A stretch of 64,000 nucleotides of DNA, from positions 1,974,001-2,038,000 of the forward strand of contig NC_089731.1 of assembly GCF_035083965.1 (NCBI RefSeq). The letters are read 5' to 3'. The position numbers were made by a program, and so were the translations under genes. Origin of the DNA: Branchiostoma lanceolatum (taxonomy: Eukaryota; Chordata; Leptocardii; Amphioxiformes; Branchiostomatidae). This document shows, in pieces, positions 12,765 through 26,144 of the stretch. Each line of letters begins with the position of its first letter. Within the stretch, counting starts at the first letter, position 1. The notes below the pieces were generated by a model. The model saw only the letters and a list, made by a program, of their open reading frames with translations, was not told where the DNA came from and ran no database searches.

Positions 12765-15700
12765 CTTGTAATAGGTCGACTGGATAACAACAACAACAAA
12801 ACCGTAAGTTAAGACAACAACGCTAATCACAGCCTTTTCTCATGAAACGCATGATTTTATGCGATAATATCCGGCTGTTATGGTGACATGGTATCAGAAT
12901 GTGCGGCTCTCAATAAGTGCAATTAACTTTTATAGTTGTTCACTTTGATATTCTTCTGATCATCGAACTAACTGTGTCCTTCACCTAAAGCGATATTGAG
13001 AGTAGTCTGATTTTTTTTCCACAAGGCGGGTAAAAACTGTTGGCAGCCCGAAGGGCTAAATTGTACCGCTTTGTGAGAGTTTAGCAGTATTTAGCGTTTC
13101 ATCCATATCATGGTCATTCCCTTACCATCAAGACTTTCGTAGTGGTTCTCAGCATAGTGGCCCAGCAACAAAGGACGTGCAGCCCTCGGCGGAGCCCGTG
13201 ATTGGGGATGTAGGACTGTTACGTAATTGTCCGCTTCTACACTGGACACGATGGTGACGTCACGACCCAACATGTCCGCCATGGCCTGTAGGACGACATG
13301 GTCTCCCCACGTCTCGTCACGTGACATGGTGTCCAGGTACTCCTCCCAGCTTTGGTTTGGAATGAAGGCACCAAGATGGTCGCCACGAGCCTGAAACAAT
13401 ATGGACGGAGAAATTGTTCATATATGTACATCACGGGAATATCGCCCTCATCAGTGTAACAGAAACTTAACAGAAGTACAATTTAGACTTGTAACGTTAT
13501 TACGTCAAAGAGAACCACGAACAAAGTAAAAAGAAATATACTGCCCCCCAGTAAACCAGGCAGGCCAAAGTTGGTTGAAGTGTCATTGTCTAAGCCCAAA
13601 GACCATCAGAGAATTGCAAATTATTATATTTGTACAACATGTAGTTAATATCTAGAACCATATTTTTTACTTACGTTCAATGGGTTTCTTCTCAAATGGC
13701 CGACTGCCTGCTGACGCAGCTGTAGATGACTGACGTGTCTCCCCTCGGTGCGGAGAACTTGGTCGGACACGGCGTGAAACATGCAGTTTCCGTCTCCTGG
13801 TACCTCAGCCCGGAACGTCAGACCCAACTCAGACACGTGAGACGCTAGTCTGCTGTAGTTGTCCTCGTACGCGTTGTCTTTTACTGTCAGTTCTGTTAGT
13901 AGCCACATTAACATGTCAAACTCATCTAAAAATGGAAGGAGAGTATTGGGTTATATTGTCTGACAATGCCGGTGTAGAATCTGCCACATTGTCTACACTT
14001 ATTTCTGTATATGAGGAAAATGAACAAAATTATGTTCTCACCCTTGGACTGAGGCCTGTCATTTGGCTTTGCATGCTGGTGTGTCTGTTCTGTAAGCAAA
14101 ATATTATCGAAAGTTAGCCAACGAATCACTTTATTCCGTTTAACATAAGTGGACTGAAAAGGGAAGAAATAAATAGGATGTACACGTATATCGTCTGTAA
14201 AAAAAGATTTTTTATAAAGATTTCGTTATGTTATCCAAAGTAAAATACTGCCTTCTGCTTTGATTGCAATGGGCACGATTTGTCCACGTACCTCCTGTCA
14301 CCCCTGAAACTCCAGCACCAAGATTTAAGGAAGCATGGGTTCCCCTTAAACGCTGGCTCCTTCCTGTAAAAGAAAAAGATAGAGTTTAGTAGCAAGAAAG
14401 AAACAGGCCCTCTGAAGCGATATAAAGTTTAAGAGGATCTTTATGATATTCACGCTAGTCTATGAGATGGATTAAACAGGTTATGTGTCGGGATAAAGAC
14501 GAGCAACAGGTCTGGGACATAAGTCTGAAATGAATACTTTATATTTCCATACTAATTAGACTGCATGGATGGCATCCTCTGCAAAATTGATGCGAGCTCG
14601 ACAAAAAAAGTTAAGAAAAAAAGTTGCTTTCATTATAAAATCCAGGTAGTTACTAATAGGAAGCTTTCAAATCACTGAACTCACGGAACATGGTATACCA
14701 GAAAAGATATCATTTGCCTTTGCTCTTTCACATTTTCTTAGAAAACTTCTATACGCTTTACTTACTTGATGATTTTTATAGAATAGGAAAAGATACATTG
14801 TATGGCATCATTGTGTCTTTTTTCCTATGTATGCTTTGGATGCAAATTACGACATATATCTTATCGCTTTACAGCTTCTTAGTGCAATTTACAATATTGT
14901 CGCATGTTTTCTCTTGAAATGGTCAAAACTTCATGTGGGCACGCATGTCATCCACATCATCGAGTCGGCGTGGCCTAAGTTTGGGTTATTGTAACAAAAA
15001 CCTTATCGACCAAACAACGGATGAATTCTTTGATATTCGGGGCTGTTTATGACTGCTTTAGTAGTGCTGACGTACAGTTGACTGTAGTTCATAAAGTATC
15101 CATGTGAAGATGAATATGCAACATACCAGACATCCTGCTCGGTCTGTAGACAAGGTCTGCTGAAGTTGATGCTGTGTGCATGACCCTGGGACACCTGACG
15201 TCACGGCCGTCATCTGCAGTCCGGTCCCTCAGGTCGAACTGGTGCGGGTTGTCCAGTCCTGCCTTGATGCAGTGCGCACAGGTGACGTGGAGGGAGTACA
15301 GCACACCTGGCCACTCTTGCAGCAGCTGGACCAGCACCTCCAGCAGTGGGCGGACCACGCCCCACATCTCATCTGCCTGTGCAAGCCTGCCTCTGGTGGC
15401 CATGGTGATGAAAGTGTCGTCTGCAGCAGGCTTAGAACTCACCAGTACGGGATAGTCTTGTCTGTAGGCCATGGCTCCGTCTTTCCAGTCTACCCTGTCC
15501 TTGACAAGTGAATGGATCCCAACGCTGAACCTCTGAAACAGTCCCCGGGGACAGAATCCTCTGACGTTACACATCAGCTGTAGCTGTTCCTTATCTTTTG
15601 GTACCTCTGCAGACCACGCACGATTCAACTTCGGGGGCATTTGTTCACACAAGAACCAGGGGATTCTGTACCAACAAGTTTGTTTCGAAGGGTCTGTTTT

Positions 15701-18700
15701 CCCTTCCACTTGTATCTCGAAACAGAGCCCGAAATGCTGCATTAGAGCAGTAACAGTGTCAGGGGTGATGTCGGATGGCAACAAACATGTCATGACGTCC
15801 TTCCGGATCAGTCCGCGTTCGCCAAGGTCCCGTTCAAAATTATCCAGCTGTTGGCCAGTATAATTAGCTTTCTGAAGTCTGGGTGTCGAGAAAAGCGTTT
15901 TGGTGTCGTGATGAAACAGGTCTTTAAAGATTTTTACTAGGACGGAGGGATCATGGAAGACGAAATCCTTTAGTTCCGGTATGTCCGGGTACCTGAGGAT
16001 GGTGCCCACCTGCTGCAGGTAAGACAAGACTGGCTCCAGTCTTTCTAGTGGGATTTCTGCATGCTGTCCGATGCGTTCACATTCAGCTGATGTAAGCCAA
16101 TATCGTACCGGCTGTTTTATTCCCCAACCTGAAGACGATTCTCTGTCCTCGGTTAAAATAGTTTCGTCAGAGCTGTCTTTTTCATCAGACGTTTCAGTCG
16201 AAATTTGAAGCAACTTGTCAAACAATACCCAGGTCCTAGGCAAGACTCTTCTTAATGTTGGAAACAGATTTGTGTATTTTACTGTTTCCAACAGACGATT
16301 CTTCAGGTGGACCCAAGATGGAGGTCTAGATTGCAGAATCTTACGAACTGTAAACTTGGGTTTCACAGACACACAAAGCACGTCGCCAACAATACGCAAC
16401 CTTTGCTTCAACAGGCGATTTGTATGTATAATATGTTGGGCTATGCTTTCCATTGACTTGGAGTGACCTCTCTCGTGGGTAGCCTGTATACCCGTCAGTC
16501 TTGTGATGTGTTGCTTTTGTTGTTTTTCCCACATTTCCATGTGCCGTTTGCTCCTCCTTTGAATGTCCATTTTCTTGAGTATTGCGTCATTACGTCCACA
16601 ACGATCCTTCTTATTACCAACCAAAGAAACCACCGCTCCCGGCACGCGGGCATTCAGTGTGTCCAGCCAGAACCCCACGGCTTCTGTGTAACTCTGCTCA
16701 TTGCAGCTGTATGTCTGAAGATTCACCACTAACAGATAAAAGGCATTCGGAGTCAGAAAGAACTGATGAGTGAGATGGTACACGTCATGGCCGCCAAAGT
16801 CGTACACTTCAAACGTGATGTTGTCATCAGGTGCCCACTGAGTTATCTCTACACAATGTGTGCGGTCCGTTTTTTTTGTCAGAGTCGATTTACGACAGCG
16901 AAGCGTCCGTACCAGGCTTGTTTTCCCCGCAAATTTCTCTCCTAATACTACAACTTTCAAATGGGCGCTTATGTTTTCCTCTGAGCGTTCAAGTTCCTCA
17001 AAGTATTGTCTTATGGCAGCAATTCCCTGTCTAGAAACCTCGGCTGGTGGTTTTATTAGTGGATTTCCTATGACGCCTAATCGAGATAGACTATTGAGCA
17101 GTCCCAATTCTGCGGGTAAAATCTGCAGTAGGTTAAAGTTCAGGTTCAACAATTCTAATTGTGTAAGTCTCCCCACTGCAGGTGGGAGTGTGAGTAACTG
17201 GCAACGCGAAAGATCCAAGTGTTTGATACCAGTGAGCTGTCCAACTTCCGAGGGTAACGTCTGTAGTGAGTTAGAGCTCAGGTCCAGCCATTCTAACTGT
17301 TTCAAGCTGAGCACTTCAGGTGGGAGTGTATTCAGCCGTCTATTGGACAGATCCAAGTGTTTGATGTCAGTGAGCTTACCAGGTCCTGCTGATAATATCT
17401 TTTGTGGGTTAGATCGCAAGTCAATGTATTCCAACTGGGTCAGCTTTAGCACTTCAAGTGGCAAAGTGCGCAGCCAGCAGTGGGACAGATCCAAGCGTTT
17501 GATATTACTGAGTTGTCCAAACGCCCTGGGTAACGTCTGTAGTACGTTGAAGCACAGGTCCAGCCATTTTAACTTTGTTAGTTTTCCTATTTCAGGTGGG
17601 AGTGTGTGCAGCTGGCAGTGGGACAGATCCAAGTGTTTGGCGTTGATGAGCTGTCCAACTTCCGCGGGTAACGTCTGTAGTGGGTTATAGCTCAGGCCCA
17701 ACCATTCTAACTGTGTCAGTCTCCCCACTTCAGGTGGGAGTGTGTGCAGCTGGCAGTCGGACAGATCCAAGTGTTTGACGCTAATGAGCTGTCCAACTTC
17801 CTCGGGTAACGTTTGTAGTGGGTTATAGCTCAGGTCCAGCCATTCTAACTGTGTCAGTCTCCCCACTTCAGGTGGGAGTGTGCGTAGCTTACAATGTGAC
17901 AGATCCAAGTTTTTGACGTTAATGAGCTGTCCAATTTCCGCGGGTAACGTTTGTAGTGGGTTATAGCTCAAATCCAGCCATTCTAACTGTGTCAATCTCC
18001 ATACTTCAGGTGGGAGTGTGCGTAGTTTACAATGTGACAGATCCAAGTTTTTGACGTTAATGAGCTGTCCAATTTCCGCGGGTAACGTTTGTAGCGGGTT
18101 AGACCTTAGGTTCAGCCATTCTAATTGTGTCAGTCTCCCCACTTCAGGTGGGAGTGTGTGCAGCCGGCAATGGGACAGATCCAAGTGTTTAATGTCAATG
18201 AGCTGTCCAACTTCCTCGGGTAACGTTTGTAGTGGGTTAGAGCTCAGGTCCAGCCATTTTATATGTGTCAGTTTCAAAACTACCGGAGGAACTGTAGCCA
18301 TGGTTGTGTCCTTCAGGTTCATTACCCGGATGTTGGTGAGTGCGGACAGATGGATTCCGCTGTTGCCGCTGAGGTCCAATTCCTCCAGCTGGGGAAGTTT
18401 TAGTACTGCCGGGGGAACGGTGGTCAGGTGACAGTTACACAGTTTCAATACTTTAATGTTCTCCAGTCTGCACAACTCATCTGGTATGGAGATTTGATTA
18501 TTGAAACGCAGACTTAAATCATGGATATGTGACAGTTTCAGCACTACAGGTGGCAGCGTGTCCAGGTTGCAGCCATCCAAGTGCAGGACCGTGAGGTTCA
18601 CAAGACTGGACATCTCATCCGGCAGGTTCATGTTCCTGTTTTTACTGAGAATCAGCGTTTCTAACTGTGGAAGGTTTATCACGACAGCGGGAACTGTGTC

Positions 18701-18940
18701 AAGATTGCAGTTATTTAAACACAATAACTTCAGGTTGGTCAGTTTGGTCAGCTCATTGGAGAAATTGACGTTCTGGTTGTTTGCCAAATCCAAGGCCTCC
18801 AGTTCATTTAATTCAAAAAGTTCATTGGGCAGCTTTGTCACATCTCTGAAAGATAAGTCTAGTGTCGAGAGAGTTTTTCCCCCCATTATATCCCATTCTC
18901 TTGGCTTCACCTTGTCTTTAAAGCGCGACGGCATAGCCAT
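11593..18940 (-). CDS. ROCO gene A: LRR-ROC-COR-OTU-glycosyltransferase
   Basis: Putative intracellular receptor of about 1873 residues. Exons: 18940-15127, 14363-14292, 14089-14042, 13925-13675, 13390-13126, 12764-11593; lengths and phases give one open frame. Residues ~30-640 are about 23-residue LRRs. ROC follows with P-loop GEKFAGKTS near 665, switch DFGGHD and G4 motif NKKD near 778. A COR domain ends near 1240. Two short linker exons lead to an OTU domain (~1312-1483) and a GT4-type glycosyltransferase (~1484-1873). The start ATG is chosen because a splice acceptor lies 19 nt upstream (18960-18962), the paralogues start at the same place, and the spliced leader has an in-frame TAA. Nearest known relatives by architecture are MFHAS1/LRRK-type ROCO proteins; the tail is unlike them. 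Substrate and ligand are unknown. Confidence 0.85.
13126..13925 (-). other. OTU cysteine protease (deubiquitinase-like) module of gene A
   Basis: Two exons (251 + 265 nt) form a phase 1-1 cassette. The first has the OTU Asp/Cys motif GDGNCMFHAV (Asp ~1356, Cys ~1359). The second has WGDHVVLQAMADML and ends with the catalytic-His motif HYAENHYESL. All catalytic residues of the OTU family are visible, so activity on ubiquitin or a ubiquitin-like modifier is plausible. Confidence 0.85.
15127..18940 (-). other. Gene A LRR-ROC-COR exon
   Basis: A single 3.8-kb exon carries all LRRs, the ROC GTPase and the COR dimerisation region, ending at a GTATGT donor in phase 1. Its LRRs include a nearly identical 138-bp (two-repeat) duplication with a shared phrase at 17881 and 18019, a sign of recent unequal exchange. 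The G1 and G4 motifs look competent for nucleotide binding. Confidence 0.88.
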
Positions 18941-18958
18941 GATGTTATTTCCAGGATT

Positions 18959-20160
18959 TCTGTAAGAAAAAAGATGGCGTTTTGATGATTGCGTTTCCCA
19001 AACCTGTCCCATAGTCACCTACATAGCTCCTAAAGTAGATAGTCATAACTTACCTTTCTATTATCATATTATTTTGTATTTTGATTATCAACTAGATTGT
19101 GTCGAACCATTGGCAATTACAGTATTTTCTCATGGATAAAGCAGACGAGTTCCATTATCTTCGTAAATGATGAATGTCAAATTTAGGCCGCTCTTATCAT
19201 CAAACAGAAAGCAAGATCTGGTGCTAATTTGTGCAATCTGCATCTATCACGTATGTGAATCTCTATCTACCGGTAATATCTTTAAAGGTCCATTTACTAG
19301 TAACTATTTGTAAACTTCACTGTTTCAAAGTCTCCCACAAAACAAACCCAGAGTTCTAAAGGTGTCAGTATTAAAGGCCATTTTGTAAAAGACAGAAATC
19401 ATATCGAAAAGAAAACATGCAAAACTGGTCCTGCTGAGGAAAAAAGCCACAAGGAAACCCATAATTGAAATTGGCCTTTTATTTGGCACCACATTCTAAT
19501 AATCAACAATGATCTGTTCACTGCATTTAGGATAACGCTGTTCACTCGTTTAATTATCACTCACTGAGGGCAGACCACAAAGGTGGGCAGGGGGCGAGGC
19601 TGGATCACTAATACAGAAAAGAAACTCCTGGAGTCAGGGGACAAGAGACCATCAGTCGGTAAGTGGAGAAGGTTTTAAGCAGAACTGATGACAAACACTC
19701 AACAACAATTACAGTAAAGAAAGAACACTCTCGAAAAAGAAGCATTATCCAGGACTTCAATCGCGCTACTAGGCGTAACGGTGCACACCCGTGTATCATT
19801 TTACATTGGAGTAAATGTTTTAGTGTGAATTCTGTGCCCAGTTATGTAGTGTAAAACAGCGGTGCATGCAGCTCAATGTTTGTATATAGTTCGACCTCTA
19901 GACGCTAATTATTTAGTTTTAGTCACCGATTCATGGCTTCCGGGTTTCGCTCCGTAAACGCTGAAGCGCTCCGGTCGGCTTGGCAGATCACGTCATCGCT
20001 ATTAGCTTTCGATATGATATACATCATTGTAAGGTTTACTGTCCTACATATCATGATCAGTTATGCTAGAACCTATGGTACATGTTGCACAAGATAGACC
20101 CAGATGGAAGAAAAAGGCATGGCCATATGTCTCTCCAGGGACGAAGAGGATAGGTAAGTA
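18959..20160 (-). other. 5' UTR intron of gene A
   Basis: Sequence between the coding-exon acceptor (18960-18962) and the candidate leader exons further up. No coding exon is recognised here. Confidence 0.4.
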
Positions 20161-21110
20161 AGTTAGTAACTATAGTTTCAATGGGGACAAGACACTGGAG
20201 TGTGCCCCGTAAGGGTTTGATTCGGACTCGTTACGCTTGGTGTACTACATTATCAACTAGTATGGGAACCATTGTTGGTTGTTTGGGATGACATATTGTT
20301 GCTCCATTCTTCTCCTGTCATATCATTTGTGTTTGAATCCATCGAAACAGGGCGTGCCCCAAAATACACCGCTATTAGTTGCAAGGACCGCACGAACACA
20401 ATACCAATATTTTGATATTACGTTAGTATATGAATGATACTAATGAAAAAATGTTCGAACTCACCTTTATATTAGCAGGCAGCAAAATATGAAACGTCGA
20501 TGATGTACGAGTCTTGACGTTTCTTTTTCTTAGCAATTGATCTTGCTGGTTAGTTGTTTTTCCCTCCACAATTAGACGTCACACTCTCCAAAAGCATGAA
20601 ATTTATAAGAAGGGCACTTGTCCTTTTATCGTCTCAACAGTCAAATACTTTAAAAGGAAGGCCATGCGAAGAACCACATTTCAACTACATATATGCCCCT
20701 ATAGTTGCTCCGCCTTCCACAAATGCAGCAGGTGTAGCTGTACACGGTCTTGGTTCGGTTGGCCGGGAGATCCTACCTGTTGTGCGCGACATGACACAGA
20801 GTTCAATTTGTAGAAAACTCAGAAAATTGGCCCACTCAGACGGCCCTATTCCCTGAGCAACGCAAAGCTACACTGCCCGACTGCGGGCCCCGGCCCTTAC
20901 TGCGCCTGTCACACAATATCGGGTGTAACAATCGATGGGTGTGTCCGAGTTGTCATGGAGCGTGTACCTGTTGAGTGTAAACATGTCAATCAATATACCA
21001 ATGGCTTTAAATATCAATAGCATTGTCAGTTCTGTATCTCAATAATATTTTCCGCAATGCCGCTGAATCACTTTAAAACTATTGATACAAAATGCTGCAG
21101 GCAAGACATT
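20160..21110 (-). promoter_or_regulatory. Proximal promoter/leader block of gene A (copy 1)
   Basis: One of three paralogous blocks (also 21160-22200 and 31590-32900). It contains a leader-exon end reading ATAAAG then GTGAGT, with the exon ending at 20465. Joined to the coding-exon acceptor, the leader has an in-frame TAA upstream of the ATG. Shared downstream-of-promoter words include cgactgcgggcccc, ctgaatcacttt and caatggctt. Transcription starts are not visible by eye. Confidence 0.55.
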
Positions 21111-21159
21111 TTTAGCACCGAAAACGTTACAACGTGATCGTAATCTCGTATGATAACTA

Positions 21160-22200
21160 TGGGGTCATTGTTGGTTGTGTGGATGCAGACAGGGGCGTGC
21201 CCCAAAATACACCGCTATTAGTTTCAATGGTTGCACACAATGATGGGGTGCAATACAAACACAAAGCCGATATTTTGATGTTACGTTAGTCTATAAAATT
21301 ATACTACTGAGAAAATGTGTGAACTCACCTTTATGTCAGCAGGTAGCAAAACAAACCGTCGCTGATGCACGAGTCTTGCCGGTTAGTTGTTTTTCATTCC
21401 ACAATTAACGTCACACTCTCTAAAAGCTTGGCATTTGCCGGAAAAGTCATTGTCCTTCTACTGTCTCAACAGTGCTCAAAATTAAAGAAGGAGGGTCTTG
21501 CAAAGACCCACCTTTCAACTGCAGGTTCCAAGAGTTACTCCGCCATTTTAGAAATACAGGTGTAGCTGTACCCGGTCTTGGTTCGGCTGGCAGGGAGATT
21601 CTACCTGTTGTGCGCAGACTGGTCAATCAACGTGCCACTGAATTCGATTTGTAGAAAACTCACGAGGATTGGCCCTCTCAGACGGCCCTATTTCCTGAGC
21701 AGCGCAAAGCTACATTGCCCGACTGCGGGCCCCAGTCCTTCCAGCGCCCATCACACGCTATTGGGTGTAACAATGGACGGGTGCGTCCGAGTGCAATGGA
21801 GCGTTTACCTGTTGCGTGTAGACATATCAATCAACATGCCAATGGCTTCAGATAACAACTACCGCAATAGCAGTGCTATTAGGTCTTCGTCTCAGCAATA
21901 TTTTCCGTAATGCTGCTGAATCACTTTGAGAACTATTTATACAAAACAGTGCCTAGCTACTGAAGCCGTCAAGCAAAGTATTTTTTTATGCACAGAAAAC
22001 CTCACAACGTAAATGTCATTGTTTGAATACCCTTAGGATAGGCCCCAGAAACACTACGTCATAGGGGAGACAAAGGAATGGAGTCAAAATTTACACCCAC
22101 CAAGTCCCTTTTGCTTTCTCACTGAGCGCTACCAGTAAACGTCAAGGTGTTTGAGATAGAAGTGTATGTGTTGCTTAGGCTTGCTAAAGAGTGGGGCATT
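21160..22200 (-). promoter_or_regulatory. Distal promoter/leader block of gene A (copy 2)
   Basis: Tandem duplicate of the previous block. Its leader exon ends ACATAAAG at 21329, followed by GTGAGT. Near the far end is aaacactacgtcat (about 22048-22062), a CRE/ATF-like site that is also present in the gene B block. The pair may give gene A two alternative promoters. Confidence 0.55.
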
Positions 22201-22847
22201 TTGGAAATGGCAGTATCTTGGTAAAACCTAACTCTTCTTTTGGCGACATCTGGAAGGTCTGACCCTCCAATAGAATATGGCAGTGTGGGCCCAACTACGG
22301 GCCCCTCACGCTACGTGGCCGTCTTAAAAGATGTGTAACATAGCCTTTAACTGGCCTGGTTGTGGTGAAAGGCAGGTCTGTAAGATCTTTCACACTTCCG
22401 AGTAGGCAGGCGCGGCGACAGGAATTGAGGGCAATATGTAAAAGATAAAAGCCTCGACTTGTAAATAGCTCTCGTTTCGGCCATTGTCTCGATTTGCATA
22501 ACAATGTGCAGACATGTCTTTTAATGTCTCAGGGGCTTTTACCTTTACCTACAATTCTATTAGCTGCGCATGCGTAATGAGATTATTATCTAATGGCCTG
22601 TTTGTCGGTACGCCACTGAGTACAAAGGCAAGTACATTATAGTTCCTAGGTCTATCTGCTCTTCAAATTACCGTCGGGCGTCAGTATTGACATTTGTTGC
22701 TCACGACAGAGTGCTGTCTATTTATTGGAAAGGCTGCTAGTTAACGGTATGGCCTATTAACAAATCGACCTGCGTAATTATGTTTGCTGCAAACAAGTAA
22801 ACCACGAATACTCTAAATTTTAAAAGCAGCCTGTTGTCATATGCACA

Positions 22848-23148
22848 ACCTGTCCTTGGTGCTGACTCACATTCACACATAGGCGGACAGACCTGTCCTT
22901 GGTGCTGACTTACATTCACACATAGGCGGACATACCTGTCCTTGGTGCTGACTCACATTCACACATAGGCGGGCAGACCTGTCCTTGGTGCTGACTCACA
23001 TTCACACATAGGCGGACAAACATGTCCTTGGTGCTGACTCACATTCACACATAGGCAGACAGACATGTCCTTGGTGCTGACTCACATTCACACATAAGCA
23101 GACAGAGCTGTCCTTGGTGCTGACTCACATTAATACAAAGGCAGACAT
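22848..23148. repeat. 43-bp minisatellite, seven copies
   Basis: The unit starts acctgtccttggtgctgac and contains cattcacacataggcggac. Copies begin at 22848, 22891, 22934, 22977, 23020, 23063 and 23106, exactly 43 bp apart, with a few substitutions, more in the last two. Copies are contiguous, with no spacers. Confidence 0.92.
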
Positions 23149-23996
23149 ACTTGTAAAAGATTTATTGGTTTAGTCACAGAGACAAACCTTCTGTAATTCA
23201 GCATCTTAAAAATGCTTGGACGTTTCAATAATTGTTTTTCGATCGAGTTGGAATACCAAGTCTTTTACATCTACCAATGCCTTTATTGGAACGAAATGGT
23301 CAGATAAAATGCAAAAACATGCTGCTAGTATACAAACAAATCACTCCCATAGGAAGCTTCTATGAGCTAGGGTATGGTAATCCAGATGGGTTGCTACCAA
23401 ACAAAAAAAGGCAACGAAAAAACAGCAACATGCTGTAAAGTATACGCCACTCCCATAGGAAGCTTCTATTTGATTACTTTGGTAATCCAGATGGCTTCTT
23501 AAAATTAGCAAACAAAATCCGTGGTTTATGTGTTGTCTTATTGTATCATTATTTTGTTTATTTGTTATTTTGCAAAATGAATAAAAAACAATTTAAAAAA
23601 ATCCGCTACTAGTTGTAAGGGTTCAACAACGGCATGCAGTCTCGAGGAATGAACGACATGTCCTTCCGGTCGCTGCTTGTATTCTTGGATGAAAGTCACT
23701 TGAACTCTTTCACTTCAGTGTTAACCTGGGGAGACAATGGAGAGACATTGTGAATAGTCACGGCTGTGCTGAAAGAGCGTTCTAGAAACTACTGGTATTA
23801 AATCAAGGCTGTGGCAGTTAAATAACTTCTAATGGCTGTAACAGAATGTCGGCCTGAGACATTTTGAAGATGTCATTAATGTGAGTCAATTATGAATATT
23901 GGTTGAATATCCAGCAGTAGGAACGGCTGCAGTTATCTCGGTTTTCTTCGATATATTACTCATCTTCGGTCACAATTTTGTGATTAATGATGCCTT

Positions 23997-24002
23997 TTTA
24001 TT
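23997..24002 (-). terminator. Candidate poly(A) signal of gene B
   Basis: TTTATT on the plus strand (AATAAA on the minus strand) lies about 100 nt past the gene B stop codon. The spacing is plausible, but no cleavage-site evidence is available. Confidence 0.4.
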
Positions 24003-24614
24003 CACAAAAAGTAATAGATTCAGAAAAGAGCTTTTCAGAACTGTTTCATACTCACGTCAAGAGTCGTGGCATGGTTTGAGGGTCCCCATGAGCTGTGTTA
24101 CTGTGCACCGGTAGGCCCTGCTGTTGCCCCGGTCAGTTCTGTAGAAAAAACAAACAGTAAAAAGGAACTCTACTCAAGTTAAGCTCTGCATTATTTTTAA
24201 ACTATTCAATGCTACGATATAATCCCATTGTGTTGTACATTTGCTTGATCTTCCTGTGTGTGACAAATAGGACCATTTGACAAAATAGCTAATTGCTTTA
24301 TATTTGATGTACTATTCTTATGGCACATGAACATTCTGAATAATATTAGGGTCAGGCTTAGCAGTGGTTCTTTGCTCCACAGACACAGGACGACAGATTA
24401 ACAATTTTGGTGAGATGACACAGTCAATTTTTTTGTTTTACCACGATATATTTTCTTCAGTTACTTACTGAATGCTGACCGCGCTCATATACCTGCTCCA
24501 GTTCCCCCATATGTACATATGCAGCTTCTATGTCAGATCTTCATTGTTTATTCCAGAAGGTCTCTAATCTAACTTACACAATGAAATATATTAACTGTGG
24601 ACAAAACACATTAC

Positions 24615-24872
24615 CTGGAAACCTGCTCTTCAGCCCATCCACAACTCTCATTAGCTCCAGTTCCCTCAGAGCTTCCATCAGAACATCTATGGTGGCGGCA
24701 TCTCCTTCACGTTTCTGCCACTCCTCCAACACGTCCCGGCAACGAGACTTGTTGTCCCCGTTCCTGTCTTCAATGTTGGTGACGTCTGGCCGGCTGAATC
24801 CCAGCTGGTAAGCGACGTCCTTCCACTCTGCCGTTACATTTTCCTTGATGTAATGGACGTACCTACTGACAT
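24615..24872 (-). other. Death domain exon of gene B
   Basis: A 258-nt phase 1-1 exon encoding the six-helix death-fold pattern: WKDVAYQLGFSRPDVTNIE, later VLEEWQKREGDAATIDVL and MEALREL. These match the conserved W..LA..LG and L..W....G positions of death domains in UNC5, PIDD and FADD. It would mediate homotypic assembly. Confidence 0.88.
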
Positions 24873-26144
24873 CTGCAATCAATTAAGAATAGAGTTTTAG
24901 CTGATCAACGATCTGTATATCTAACATAACGTGCATGAAATGTATCTAGGTAAAGAAGTTTGGATGATGAATGCATATTTGCATTTGATACTATTTTAGA
25001 TACTCGCGATATAAAGTCACTAATACAGGAAAATATCTAGCTTTCAATCAGATCACAATCTCCTTGCTGTCAGAAATCTATAAAGATACAGAAATACAAC
25101 AGGTCAGTCGTGTTCTGCCCACCTGAACCGCCACTTTTCTTCTTTGCCAGATGTTTTGTCTGCGACGGTTCTGTTGGCATAGAAGAACAAGATGGTGTTA
25201 ACACTTCTTCATTTCTGGGTAATTGATGAAGAGTAGAGAAGTCAATAGAGCGGGATAAGGTACTTCTGTCTCATCTTTGCAACCCTATGTTGGTTCAAAT
25301 GGGGTTGACAGGGGTCAGTACCCAATTGGCGTTTATCAAGTGTGTCATTTGTTTCACTACTGTTAAACTCATTCGCAGATCGTTGGCGTAAATGTGGAAT
25401 AAAATGTAGCGTATGATATCATATATGTGGCAGACAAGCTAACATTCATGTGCGCTATAGTTTGGCGATTTTTCTTAAAAGTCCACTTACCTCCTGACGG
25501 CCCGGCAACGGCAGAACCCATTGAACTTGTGCTTTCTTCATCAGATTTAAACTTCTTTGCTGGCCGCTTTTCAGCAACATCTATTTTCTGGGATCTTTTG
25601 AGAGGCTGGTCACCTAGTGTAAATGTGTATATTTAGTTAGTTAGTTGGGGCCTCAGCTGTGGAATTCAAATCAGAGATCTTCAGCAGACCACTATATACT
25701 AATGGAAATTTCTCTGTAAGATAGATTACAATGATATTTAAAGTGATACACTTGCTTACTATGAGGCTTTAAAATTATTGCTACTGATATCTTTTGCCAT
25801 AAAGTTCAATGTGCTGTTCATTTACATGTATGTTCCGGTAATATGATACTAGTAGTTCTTTTGGCGCATTTGAGGTCGTCTTGACAAAAAATTCTATGCA
25901 TTGTTACAACCCACCTGATTTTCCCTTCTTTCCCTGTGGTGCCATTGCCTGCATTGGCCTAGATGAACTGCTAGACATCCCTGTAATTCAATAAGGGCAT
26001 TTTTAGCATATGCTACCTCAAAGGTCTATCATAATTGTTATCCACATGGAGCAAAGGTGATTCGGATATCTAAACAAGAATGTGTTTGTTTATCTATATG
26101 ACACTTGAAGATAGGTCGTCTTATTCATGATACTAGTATTTTAC

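Larger units (their letters stand above)
22201..24097. other. Intergenic stretch between gene A promoters and gene B 3' end
   Basis: Apart from the minisatellite at 22848-23148, I see no coding exon. A partial duplication of 'cccataggaagcttctat' type sequence occurs at 23349 and 23454. The stretch 23996-24098 is the likely 3' UTR of gene B. Confidence 0.4.

Noticed and set aside
22848..23148. CRISPR-like array
   Set aside because: The 43-bp units are contiguous with no unique spacers, and the genome is eukaryotic.
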